NCBI GenBank assembly: GCA_011317545.1
Contig: WUJK01000004.1
Location: 1,116,001-1,180,000 of the forward strand
DNA length: 64,000 bases
Origin: Coniella vitis
Taxonomy: Eukaryota; Ascomycota; Sordariomycetes; Diaporthales; Schizoparmaceae
Reading direction: 5' to 3'
Both the position numbers and the translations under genes were made by a program. This document shows positions 47,920 through 59,925 of the stretch, one piece after another. The notes beneath the pieces are model-generated. The model had not been told where the DNA came from. It was given only the letters and a program-made list of their open reading frames with translations, and made no database searches. The first letter of the stretch is position 1, and each line of letters opens with the position of its first letter.

Positions 47920-49079
47920 ATGGCTGCTGCCACCACCACCACCACCGCCGCCATTCCACAGGGTGTCGTTGACCCTACCAAGCCTGCCAAATACCCCGTC
48001 ATCCTCAGCGATGCACTGCTTGGCAAATCCCCCCAAGAGATCCTGACCGCCATTAGGTGTACGTGCCCTTTTGTCCATGCACAGAACGAAGCGCCCGAGA
48101 CCGCCTGACTGACTGACAATCTGCAGACAATCACAAACCCACGCTCTCTAGCGACACGGCTCCCAGCACCGCCAAGCTGCAACCCGTTCCTGCCGCATCC
48201 TCTTCGACGGGCGCCGAGACTTTCGACCTCACATACAGCGACGACGGCGGGAGATACGGCTTCAACGGCACCCGCACTGTCAAGGACAACCAATATGTGC
48301 TCATCTTCGATCCCGAGCGCAAGGCATTTGTCCTCCACCGCCTGGACTCGACCTTCAACATGAACATCACACGGACACCGTCCAACAACAACGCGGCCAG
48401 TCTGCGAGAAGAGTACCCGCACCTCGACAGTTCGGTGAAAGTGTCGACGGACAAAAAGGGGGGCAAGGCTGGCGGAGCAGCTGCAAAGGCCGGGAAAGGC
48501 AAGAACGCAGCCAAAAACGCAGGCATGGTCCAGAGCAAGAGAAGTGCAAGCGGCGCTGCGTCTACATCATCTGCCGCCCCAGCTTCCTCTTCCAAGGCCA
48601 AGGCAGAAGCTGCAAAGGCGCAGGCGGCCTCGAAACCTAGCCGCTCCCGCTCGCCGGCGGACTCGGAAGACGATGATTCGGACGATGGCGACTTGCTTGT
48701 CGAATGGGGCGAGGACATGCAGCCTTCTTCGTCCATGCGGTCGATGCCTCCGCGGACGGCGAGCCCTCTCCCGCCCGTGCGCCGTTTCTCGGAATTCCTG
48801 GCGAACCAGGCTGCTTCGGGCGGCGAATCCGACGAGGATGCCGATGCCGAGGATGAAGACGATCTGATCCTTGAGGAAGACGCCGGGGATAGCAGTGGCG
48901 GCGGCGGCGGCGGCGGCTTCAAACTACCAAGCCCTGTGCGGAGGCAGGACTCCATGCAACACAACGCAGTTGCAGACGATGCAGATGAAGAAGAGCCGCC
49001 CGAGGACGACGAGCTCATGGCGATGCTGGAGCAAGAGATGGACATGGACTCGGAGAGCTCTGTCAGCGAGGAGGACTGA
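47920..49079 (+). CDS. EAF-domain RNA polymerase II elongation factor
   Basis: Two exons (47920-48058, 48127-49079) with a 68-nt GTACGT...GCAG intron give 363 aa. The EAF N-terminal domain spans about residues 18-125: AKYPVILSDALLGKSPQEIL, then AETFDLTYSDDG, YGFNGTRTVKDNQYVLIFDP and FVLHRLDSTFNMNITRTP. After it come a Lys/Ala-rich basic linker and an acidic Asp/Glu/Ser-rich tail ending ELMAMLEQEMDMDSESSVSEED, typical of transactivation regions in this family. EAF proteins partner ELL elongation factors in animals and in fission yeast (Eaf1 with Ell1), stimulating RNA polymerase II; a nuclear role is inferred. GTGTAC at the donor would give the wrong phase; GTACGT two bases later keeps RYNHKPTL in frame. 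Confidence 0.9.
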
Positions 49080-51076
49080 GGCACGTTGCTTGGCAGGCAC
49101 GCGCGGCTGTTTGACGGGCATTTCTCAACAGGTACATACATGGGCATGATTTGGGGGTAACGCCGTGTTTTTGTTTTGGAACCTTGATCTGGCGTTTTGG
49201 GAAAGGGACGAAGTTGCATACGATATCTTGATGAGCTCGACCACGCCCATGGCCGGCCTCGAGTTGCATTTGACTTGACCTTTAGAATCTGCTATTTTGG
49301 ACTTATATTGCCACAGCGTATCCTTGGTGGACATGTTGACATGGACCTTTGTCATAGAAGATGAACAAATTCAACAAAAATTCGCCATGGCGACCTAGTG
49401 ATGGTGTGGACGCCTCCTGACATATCGACATGTTGTATATGTGGTATCCCAAAATCCCACTCTCTGGCCACACCGTGCCTGTGTTCGACCTTTGGCCTTT
49501 CGCGGTATCCAGGCTCTGGAAACATATAGACGGGCTTCTACGCTTCAGTGCTTTTTCTTTTGGTACTGGCCAAAACTTGTGGCAATCCATTCAAGACAGT
49601 GCGTAGAAGAAGGCCTGGCTAGTGATACCCTGAATATATTCGCAGCTTCCTGATTGAAATTTGTCAAGGCTGCCTGCCGCTCTTTCCCCACGAGATTTCG
49701 GCCGGGTTTTGTGTGTGCATGTGACCGGTCTGCCTATGTCAGCAGGAGACGGCCCATTCGGGGTCTTATTTTTCAGCTTACCTATTCTAAAGCACCAACT
49801 CCAACTCCAACCTCAACCTCAACCTCAACCTCGACGCCGCCAGAGGCACCAACCTCCGTTGCAAGATTGCGAACTCCGTAGCCTCTCACAAAATGCGAAA
49901 GACACACATACATCCTCCAAGGAAACCCAAAGCGGTCGACAGAAAGCCACTTCACTGCTACAAAGTGTCAATCACGTTCCAGAAGTCCGCGGCAAGAAGC
50001 TTGCAATGAAAAGACCCCGGACCAGCCGAAGCTGACTGTCCAGGCTTGCCGCTGGTTGGCCCTCTTGGGGGGCGATTTGTCAGGGGCACATGGCCGCCCT
50101 CTCACACATGGCGCTCGCTGCTGCTGCGGCGGCGGCTTTCGGCTTCACGGCGCAACTCTGCCTGACGACGCGTGGTTCGGAGATGGCTGTGCTTCTGGCA
50201 TAGAGCGATGCAAGATCCATGCGCACGCAGGCAAGGGCGATCCCTTTTGGAGAATCCAATGCCAGGATACGGACATCGTCGTACAACGATCCATGCCCCA
50301 CACCAAGAAAGTTGTTCCGTCAATTAAAGCGAGCCGCAGCGGTGTTGCCATAAGCTTTTGCGGTTGTTCCTTGCTGATTGACCGCATGTCCCCAGACCAA
50401 TCAGCCAATCGGGGTGGAGCCCCAGCGGCACCTCAACGTGGAGAATCTGGGGTTTAAAATGCGGAGATTCGCTTCTCTCATCAGGCCAGCCCGCCCATAT
50501 GGGAATCTGCCTTTGTTGCGCCCTGGCCTCAATGCGCTGGGAGCTGTCCAGACTGTTGAACGCAGCTTGCAGGCATGACCCCCTGCTCCGCTACAACTCG
50601 GTGCAGTAGCTCGCATCCTAGAGGGGGTGCTGCAGCACAGCATGCCAAGCCTGCGCTCCTCGCCGAGGCCGTGCTCGGTGCTAGCGAGCAGCACAACGCT
50701 CGTTCGTGGAATCTGCGATGCACTCTCCGTGGAGACTGTAGGCGACGCGGTGGGGCGGGGCAAGGCAAGGCCAAGCAGACATGTGAGAGGAGACATCACT
50801 CGGGGCCAGCAAGTGCTTGTCGTCTAGCTGTCCATCCAGATGCCGCTTCACCGATGAGATCATGAGTTCATGAGATCCACAAGAATTGCTCACACAATAT
50901 ATAATGCGGCTCCCTCGCCCCTTTGGGGGGCTCTGCGTGTGGCACGGTGTAGATGCTTGGCGCCTCTCGAAGCCGCGAGGATTTATTTGTCTGGCCTTTT
51001 GCTCGAATCTCGAACCAAGCAAGGACGGTGACCATCATCTATCTGTGTTTTCTTTGCCCAACAATTCTATCTGATC
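49080..51076. other. Intergenic region upstream of pectinesterase
   Basis: 2 kb with no gene I can support. It holds a hexamer-like CCAACT/CCTCAA repeat at 49796-49834 and GC-rich open frames near 50056-50457 that show no family features. The promoter of the pectinesterase is at its right end. Confidence 0.5.
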
Positions 51077-52431
51077 ATGTTGTTGAGCTCGCCCGTGGGA
51101 GCCCTCGCGGCTGCTCTCAGCCTTGCCAGTTCTGTCCTGGCAGACAAGAACACCACCGCCGCACCGTCTCCAGCAACAACCTATGCCGAGTGCCAAAGGT
51201 ACACCAGCAACCCTCTCCAAGGCTGTCCAGAGGGCACCATTTATGTCGCACTCAACGACACACGAGCCGACTTCACCTCGATCCAGTCGGCGATCCTGTC
51301 TATCCCCAACAATTCCGTGCCATACTACATTCTCATTGGGGCTGGCACCTACTACGAGCAGCTGAACGTGACCCGCTCCGGCCCTCTCTACCTCTTTGGC
51401 CAGTCCGACCTGCCCTCCAAGCACGCCAACTATGCCTCGAGCGTGACCTACAACCACACGGTCCAGAACGACGTCCAGGTCTACTACAACAGCGCCAATG
51501 TCGGCGGCGATCTCTTTGCCGACAATGTCTACACTGGGGTGCTGACAATCGGCCCTACCCTCGATGCGACGCTGACGGGCTCCGGCACTACCGGCTTCGC
51601 CGTGCCCGACGGCACGCCCTTTGGCACGGTCGACTTCCGAGCTTACAACATTGACTTTAGAAACGAATACGCCCCCTACAGTGATGGACCTGCCCTTGCT
51701 CTGGGTGTCTCACGTGCCAATGCTGGCTTCTACTCGTGCGGTTTCTACAGTTGGCAAGATACGGTATGCACTTTTTCTTTCTTTCTTTCTTTCTTCTCTT
51801 TTTTGCTTTTCTTCTTTTTTTCTTCTGGGGTCCATGGCTGACAAAAGCCTGTTTCTCTCCCCCCCAGGTCTACGTTGGAAAGCTGGGCAACGCCTACTTC
51901 TACGATGTGGTTGTTGCTGGCGAGACCGACTTCTTGTATGGCTTTGGTACCCTGTACATTACAAAGTCCACACTCTCTCTGCGCCACTGCGGCGGCGGCA
52001 TCACGGCTTGGAAGGGCGCCAACACGACGTTCGAGAACAAGTATGGCGTCTACATTGACTCGACCCAAGTCCTCGCGGACAACTGGACCACCAAGGCCGA
52101 GGTGGAGGGCAAGTGCGCCCTGGGCCGCCCCTGGAACGATGCGCACAGATCCATCTTCATGAACAGCTACCTTGACAGCTCCATCCTGCCAGCCGGATAC
52201 ATCATCTGGCAGGCGAGCCTTCCGCGCGTCGACAACTACACCTTCATGGCTACCTGGGACGACTACGGTCCGGGCTACAACGTGTCGGCGGAGGCGACAA
52301 GTGGTGTCACGCGTGTCTTGAACGACACCGCCGTGGCGCCCTACCGGTGGCCAGTGGATGTCTTCCTGGAGAGCGATGGCACCCCAAATAACACATGGTG
52401 GATCGACCAGAGTGTTTTGGTTCCTTTCTAG
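51077..52431 (+). CDS. Secreted pectin methylesterase (CE8)
   Basis: Two exons (51077-51763, 51868-52431) with a 104-nt intron give 416 aa. A signal peptide (about residues 1-22, LLSSPVGALAAALSLASSVLA) is followed by the right-handed beta-helix domain. The family signatures are GFYSWQDT ending exon 1 (Gln227, catalytic Asp228), VVAGETDFLYG (nucleophile Asp250) and ALGRPWND (Arg316, Trp318). It removes methyl esters from pectin homogalacturonan outside the cell, opening it to lyases and polygalacturonases, so the fungus probably meets plant material. Many NxT/NxS sequons suggest glycosylation. The residue three before Asp250 is Glu248, where Val/Ile is common, a minor change. The intron carries a CTTT repeat. 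It converges with the methyltransferase gene 255 nt away. Confidence 0.95.
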
Positions 52432-52686
52432 CACCCCCGAGTTTGTTCATCTAGTTAAAAAGCAGAAACAGAAGAAGAATTAATAATGAAAGATTTTCCA
52501 GGTCTTGAATTTTCCGATGAATCCTGACAACCAAATCTCAAAAACAAATGTTGTACACCTTTTTTTCTTTTCTTTTTCCTTTTTCTTTCGCGGGCACGAT
52601 TCCAAACCCACGTAATGTGCCCGAGGTTTGCTGCTGGTGGAACGGTGATGGAAGCCGCCCCCTCGGCATGCTCTCTCTCTCTCTTT

Positions 52687-55593
52687 CTAGTGGTTGTCGT
52701 CTCCAGCATCGGTGCGTTGACACTGACGCTGATGCTGACGCTTTGGGCTCGGCATTTCCATTTCTTGTGCACTTTCTCGCAGCGCATTACGGGGGCGTTT
52801 GCTTCCCGCTCGCTGCTGTGCACTCTCGTCGTCGTCGTCCTCGTCGTCGTCAATGGTGGTGTCGTGGCTGCTGGACCCATCCGCCACGTCGGCACTCGAC
52901 CTGGGGCTGCTCGAGTTGGGGGTACGCGTGACGGCACCGTCGTCAGAGAAGTGGTTGGCCGGGCTGGTGCGAGCACGTAGCCAGTCATGAAAGGGCAGTA
53001 CAGGGCGGCGGCCAGGAAGGCTCTTGAAAGGGTTCTGTGGACTCTTACTGGAGTCATCCTCCTCCTCCTCCTTGTCGCCGTCGTCATCCTCTTCTTCAAT
53101 AATGGTTGCAACCGGCTGCGAGCCCATCCACACCAAGCTGCTTCTACTACTACTATTCTGGCGTCGTTTGGCATTGTCGTCGCCGCCGTCGTCCAAGTCG
53201 GGAAAGCCATCTCCTCCCCCTCCTTGCGGCGTAGCAGCAGCAGCAGCAGCAGCAGCTTCTTGGAGGGGAACGTCGTCGCTGCTACTCACCGAGATGGCGT
53301 CTCGGAACTCGTCCAGCCTGGGGTCCGGTTCGGGCTCGGGCTCGATCCGGTCCAGCCGCTCCATCCATTTCCTCAGGTGCTTCATCAAATGACAGACGAC
53401 AATAGGCGGGAAGGCATTCCCAATCTGCTTCTTGACGCACGGCTTGACGAAGCGGTAGCCGTGCGGGAAGCCCTGCAGCCGCGCCAGCTCGGCGAGCGTA
53501 AACTCGCGCTTGCCCTCCCAGTGGTACGCCTGGCCGCCCGACGTCGTGATGGTCCGGTTCATGGGCAGGTGGCCGTTCCAGGGCATGCGGTTCTCGACGG
53601 GCCGCGCCGCGGCGACATTGTGCCAGCCGCCGCCGCCGCCGCCGCCATCGTCGTCCTCGTCGTCGTCGTCCTCACGCAGCCCGCGACACGCGCGGATGGC
53701 CGACACCAAGGGGAGGGGTTTCTGGCCGCCGGGGACGGCGTGGACGGCGGCGGTACGGCGTGGGTCTGCGCTGTGGACGGGCGCGGGCCACGGCGGCAGA
53801 CACTGGCCGGGGGCGGCGCCGATCATGATGAGGCGCTTGCGGGTCTGCGGGAGGCCAAAGTCGACGAGGGGGACGACCTTCCACATGAGCGAGTAGCCGT
53901 AGCGGGTGAGGGACTGGACGAGGGCGTTGAAGAAGAAGCGGTAGCGGTCCTGGACGAGGCCAAAGGTCTGCTCGACGGTCAGGAAGCGCGGGCGCAGCTT
54001 GGCGACAATGAACTGCGAGGCGTACAGCGCGGCGATGTTGGCGTCGTCGTGCTTGCCGTTGGCCGTGTGCGCGGGGGACCAGGTCTGGCACGGCGGCGAG
54101 AGGTGCAGCAGGTCGACCATGTCGTGCTCGACGGTGAGGTCGTTGCAGTAGGCCATGATGTCGGCTTCGTAGAGGGTGACGTCCGGGTGGTTGCGGCGGT
54201 ACGTGGCGTTGCACCGCGGCCAGTGGTCGACGGCGTGGAGGACGCGGAGGCCGGCCATCTTGGCGCCGCACGAGTAGCCGCCGGCGCCCGAGAAGATGTC
54301 GGCGGCCGTGTACGTCTGGCCGGGGACGCGGGGACGGAGGGCGGCGGGGTCGTGGTACGAGGTTGCGTGGGCGATGCCGCCGCGGGGCATGAGGGCGGGC
54401 GGCCCGGGGGGTGGGTTGTGCGAGCCGCCGCGCGCGTAGACGCCCCTGCGCCAGTCGAGCAGGCGCTTCGAGTCGGACGTCTGGTTGCGCAGGCGGGAGA
54501 CGTCCGTCTCGGTGCAGTGCTCGATGGCCTCGCCGCTGACGGGGCGCTGGGCGCGGCGGAAGCGCCTGTCCGGGTAGTACAGCGTCAGGATCCAGCGGCA
54601 CGTCAGCGGGGCGGCGTGCTCGCGGCTGTCGCGCGTGGGGAAGCTGGCGGCGTCGAAGCGGCACTCGGGGAAGGGCTTGTTGGTGCGGTGCAGGATGCGT
54701 ACATGGGGTGTGATGTCGTCGGCTGTGGCGGGGACGAGGGCCTGCTCGGTGACGGGCCGCGGGTCGTCGTCGTCGAGTTCCCAGACGATGGCGACTTCGT
54801 TCTGGTACGCGGCGACGAGGCCGTCGAGGTTGCGGGTGCGGGTGAAGGGGATGCCGCGGAGGAGGAAGAGGGAGGCGGATGGGGGTGGTGGTGGTGGTGG
54901 TGGTGCTGGGAGGGTGCTGGCGGCACTGGGATGGGAGTTGTTGACGCTGGGACGGGACTTTGTGGGTTTTGTCGTGCTGGTGTTGACGGTGTGGGACGCG
55001 GACGCGGGCGCGGGCTTGGGCTTGGGCTGGTGCATTTGGGTGATCTGGAGAAAGTCGACCTTGTAGCGGCCGGCGTAGATGTCGGATGTGAGGCCGACCA
55101 CGTCGCCGAGTTTGATGGCGCAGTGCGTGCCCTCGCTGTCGATGATTGTCACCTCGGCCACCCGGCAGTGGGAGACGCAGAGGCAGGGGTTCCGCACGCC
55201 CTTGGGGGTGTGAGGGCACTTGGGAGGCTGCTGGCCAGAGGCGGTGGCACAGGCGGGGCCTGGCCGTGGTGGTTGGGCGGTGGATGTTGTTGTTGTTGTT
55301 GCTGGTGTTGTTGTTGTCGGGGCTGGCTCTGCGTGCTCGTGCTCGCTCTCGATGCGCGAGATCTCGGCGTCGTAGTCGGCTTCCTGCTTGGCCCACTGGT
55401 TCTCGATGCCTGTGTCCTCGCTGTCGGCGCCGTAATCGTCGTCGTCGTCGTCGATCTCGATGGGGTCTGAGGGCAGCGTGCCAGGGCCTGCCGTGTCGTG
55501 GACGCGGCGGAGGAGGGCTTGCACGTGCTGGCCGAGCTCCGACTTGAGGGGCTCGGCACTGCTGCTGTCGACAGCTGCCAGTGCCAGTGCCAT
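52687..55593 (-). CDS. rid: RID/Masc1/DmtA-type cytosine-5 DNA methyltransferase
   Basis: A single exon of 968 aa. Residues 1-130 are acidic and disordered. A BAH-like region around 140-190 (IKLGDVVGLTSD) is my weak call. The catalytic domain (about 428-745) has motif I ADIFSGAGGYSCGAKMAGL, motif IV LSPPCQTWSP (catalytic Cys502), the motif VI position TVEQTFG (Glu541), motif VIII LPQTRKRLIMIG, motif IX FTLAELARLQGFPHGY and motif X KKQIGNAFPP. EQT in place of the usual ENV tripeptide marks the fungal RID/Masc1/DmtA group. Neurospora RID is required for repeat-induced point mutation; Ascobolus Masc1 for methylation induced premeiotically. The C-terminal 200 residues are an acidic low-complexity tail with a poly-Ala run. 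Because the gene is very GC-rich, long open frames occur in other frames and on the other strand; the motifs show this one is real. Confidence 0.93.
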   Translation of the reverse strand: MALALAAVDSSSAEPLKSELGQHVQALLRRVHDTAGPGTLPSDPIEIDDDDDDYGADSEDTGIENQWAKQEADYDAEISRIESEHEHAEPAPTTTTPATTTTTSTAQPPRPGPACATASGQQPPKCPHTPKGVRNPCLCVSHCRVAEVTIIDSEGTHCAIKLGDVVGLTSDIYAGRYKVDFLQITQMHQPKPKPAPASASHTVNTSTTKPTKSRPSVNNSHPSAASTLPAPPPPPPPPSASLFLLRGIPFTRTRNLDGLVAAYQNEVAIVWELDDDDPRPVTEQALVPATADDITPHVRILHRTNKPFPECRFDAASFPTRDSREHAAPLTCRWILTLYYPDRRFRRAQRPVSGEAIEHCTETDVSRLRNQTSDSKRLLDWRRGVYARGGSHNPPPGPPALMPRGGIAHATSYHDPAALRPRVPGQTYTAADIFSGAGGYSCGAKMAGLRVLHAVDHWPRCNATYRRNHPDVTLYEADIMAYCNDLTVEHDMVDLLHLSPPCQTWSPAHTANGKHDDANIAALYASQFIVAKLRPRFLTVEQTFGLVQDRYRFFFNALVQSLTRYGYSLMWKVVPLVDFGLPQTRKRLIMIGAAPGQCLPPWPAPVHSADPRRTAAVHAVPGGQKPLPLVSAIRACRGLREDDDDEDDDGGGGGGGWHNVAAARPVENRMPWNGHLPMNRTITTSGGQAYHWEGKREFTLAELARLQGFPHGYRFVKPCVKKQIGNAFPPIVVCHLMKHLRKWMERLDRIEPEPEPDPRLDEFRDAISVSSSDDVPLQEAAAAAAAATPQGGGGDGFPDLDDGGDDNAKRRQNSSSRSSLVWMGSQPVATIIEEEDDDGDKEEEEDDSSKSPQNPFKSLPGRRPVLPFHDWLRARTSPANHFSDDGAVTRTPNSSSPRSSADVADGSSSHDTTIDDDEDDDDESAQQRAGSKRPRNALRESAQEMEMPSPKRQHQRQCQRTDAGDDNH

Positions 55594-57893
<2,300 letters not shown>

Positions 57894-58157
57894 TTACGAC
57901 TTGGCCCACTTGACCATTGCCATGAGATGCCGCACAACCTCTTGTCGTCCGTCACGAGTGCTTATATCGAACCATTTGGCGGTCGAGTCAATTACAAGAT
58001 ACTCTGGACTCTCAGCCTCCGGATTGCCTTCAGCTTCCGGATTGCTTTCAGTCCCAATGGGAGAAGTCGTCTCAAATGTCGAGATGAAAGAATCGGTAAT
58101 CTTGAAGTGAAAGAATTTCATGTGGTGTGTCACGGCAAGAATGGTAATGAAACTGGG

Positions 58158-58190
<33 letters not shown>

Positions 58191-59202
58191 ACGCTGTCGT
58201 TAGTTCGAGTTTGAAATTCAGAGACGGATTGGAAACTTACTCGGTCTTCGAGGCACCGTGCGACATCTGATCGAGTTTCAAAGCGAGAGTCTCTCCCACC
58301 ATCTGAGCCAGGAGTTTATCCGGGACCTTCGCTTCACCATCCTCAACGTCGAGAAAAGCACGTTTCGCCTCCAAGATTGCCACATGGAAAAGATTCCCAT
58401 TCCCATCGAGTAGCTGTAGGCCTCCATCGTCGATTGCACGGACCCCAAAGTGCCCAGGCGTGCGACCCTGGTATGAGAACCTCTCGTCACGGAACTGGAC
58501 GCAGGGGTTTGCCTCTGAAGGAATCTGGAGATAGTTGAGGGCACATCGGATGAAGCAGCTCGCCAGACGTACAGTGACATCTTCAAGTGAAAATAGTGCC
58601 GATTGCTCTATGAAGCCGACACTACTGGGGCCTGTCGAAGCTGAGCCCTGACTTGATGGACTATCGCTGATCTGATAACCAGCAGATGAGACGTAATTTC
58701 CAAGTCGTTGAGGCGGTTGAGTAGTCCTCTGACGCTTGGGAGAAGGCGGTCCGACATCTGCGTCGTCCATATCACCTGTCTCATCCATATCGTCTGCGTC
58801 ATCTGCATGTAAATGGTTGATGGGATGGGGACGCAGGGAGACAGACAGGGCCGCCCAAACATAGCCAAGGCTATCAGGCATGTAGGCACGGACAAGTTGG
58901 ACTTCGCCCATGCCGGCTAACGCCTTGTTATTCTCCTTCGGACCGCCAACCAGATCCTTGACACAAGGATGCAGCTGAAAGGTGTTTGCTGGAGAGTAAT
59001 GCGGGACAAGTATGAGTAGATTGCGTCTGGGTTCGTTGCAGAGGACACGACAGGCGAAGAGGTGCTTACGGCCCCATTTGCTCACTGTACTCGTGAAACG
59101 CTCATCAGCAGCGCGCTGCGAGGCCAAGTTCAAAGCTGTCTCAGCACGCGCCCTCTGAACAAAAGTGCTAGGATTCTTGATGGTGTCGTAGTAGTAGGCC
59201 AT
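57894..59202 (-). CDS. Conserved fungal hypothetical with PD-(D/E)XK-like signature
   Basis: Two exons (59202-58241, 58152-57894) give 406 aa. The intron (88 nt) has a GTAAGT donor and a run of about 30 T before CCCAG; the join reads SKT/DFITILAVTHHMKFFHF. The N-terminal 90 residues are helical and basic. A stretch rich in Asp, Ser and Gln links to the likely fold: GHFGVRAIDDGGLQLLDGNG, then the beta strand AILEAKRAF (Glu278, Lys280), a helix PDKLLAQMVGETLAL and paired strands ending FFHFKITDSFISTF. Asp, E-x-K and a following helix with Gln fit the PD-(D/E)XK core. I recognise it as a recurrent fungal hypothetical type without a name. Nuclease activity is not shown. It is divergent from the gene at 59926. 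Confidence 0.8.
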
Positions 59203-59379
59203 GTTGGATTGGCTTGGCTGCTTGAGAGCAGAATTGGCAGATGATGGTCCTAACGATCAGTTGTGTTGTTTGTATATGAGAAAGGAGCGTGGGGAGTATG
59301 GTTCCTGGCTTATCTTATATAGCCATACACATGAGAGGCTGGGGTTGCTTCAAGCGCTGGCCTGCCTGCGAGCGCCTGC

Positions 59380-59600
59380 CTGCGAGCTCTTTGCTTTGCT
59401 TGCAAGCTCTTTGCTTTGCCTGCGAGCTCTTTTGCTTTGCTTGCAAGCTCTTTGCTTTGCTTGTAAGCTCTTTGCTTTGCTTGCGAGCTCTTTGCTTGCG
59501 AGCTCTTTGCTTGCGAGCTCTTTGCTTGCGAGCTCTTTGCTTTGCTTACGAGCTCTTAGTTTTGCTTGCGAGCTCGCAGGCAAGAGCTCTTGCTTGCGAA
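59380..59600. repeat. Minisatellite of 15- and 20-nt units
   Basis: About a dozen imperfect units of GCTCTTTGCTTTGCTTGCGA (20 nt) or GCTCTTTGCTTGCGA (15 nt), each with a GAGCTC palindrome; degenerate units continue to about 59640. It is in the divergent promoter between the genes at 57894 and 59926. Confidence 0.9.
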
Positions 59601-59733
59601 CTCTTGCCTGTGAGCTCTTGCATGCGAGCGCCTGCCTGCGATAAATGCAGGTGTGATTCTGTAGGTTGACCTGATCGGGTAACTGCTAGGGTGGTAGTGG
59701 CTGCTGCCTAGAACTTGCGTTGGTTTGTCGTTC

Positions 59734-59750
59734 GGGTTAGGGTTAGGGTA
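59734..59750 (+). promoter_or_regulatory. Telomere-like GGGTTAGGGTTAGGGTA
   Basis: Nearly three TTAGGG units about 176 nt upstream of the ATG at 59926. It could be a telobox bound by a Tbf1/Myb-type factor, or a scar of telomere repeat at a healed break. Confidence 0.5.
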
Positions 59751-59925
59751 AGAATCAAGAGGCGGAAACTGACCCGCCCGCTTACATTCATTGTCTTGGG
59801 CCCACCCACCGTTAATGACCTCTTGGCAACTACAACTACACAAACGCGTCCACAACGCGCCTTTTCGCCCACTTGCGTTACGAACCTCACTGCCCACATC
59901 TCGCAGCTGCGTCAAGTCGTCCGCG

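Larger units (their letters stand above)
59203..59925. other. Divergent promoter with minisatellite and telomere-like repeat
   Basis: 720 nt shared by two divergent genes. It contains a GAGCTC-rich minisatellite (59380-59600) and three TTAGGG-like units (59734-59750). It has open frames only because of the repeat. Confidence 0.7.

Noticed and set aside
50056..50457. A 133-codon plus-strand frame in the spacer before the pectinesterase
   Set aside because: No domain, no splice support, and overlapping frames on the other strand are of similar length.
52987..55470. An 827-codon open frame on the plus strand opposite the methyltransferase
   Set aside because: Very GC-rich DNA lacks stops by chance. 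The minus-strand frame has all methyltransferase motifs in order, while this product is Val/Gly/Asp-rich without any domain.
59201..59669. Open frames through the Leu/Ala/Cys/Ser-rich minisatellite
   Set aside because: They come from the 15-nt unit, which keeps frame; they have no conserved sequence and lie in a shared promoter.
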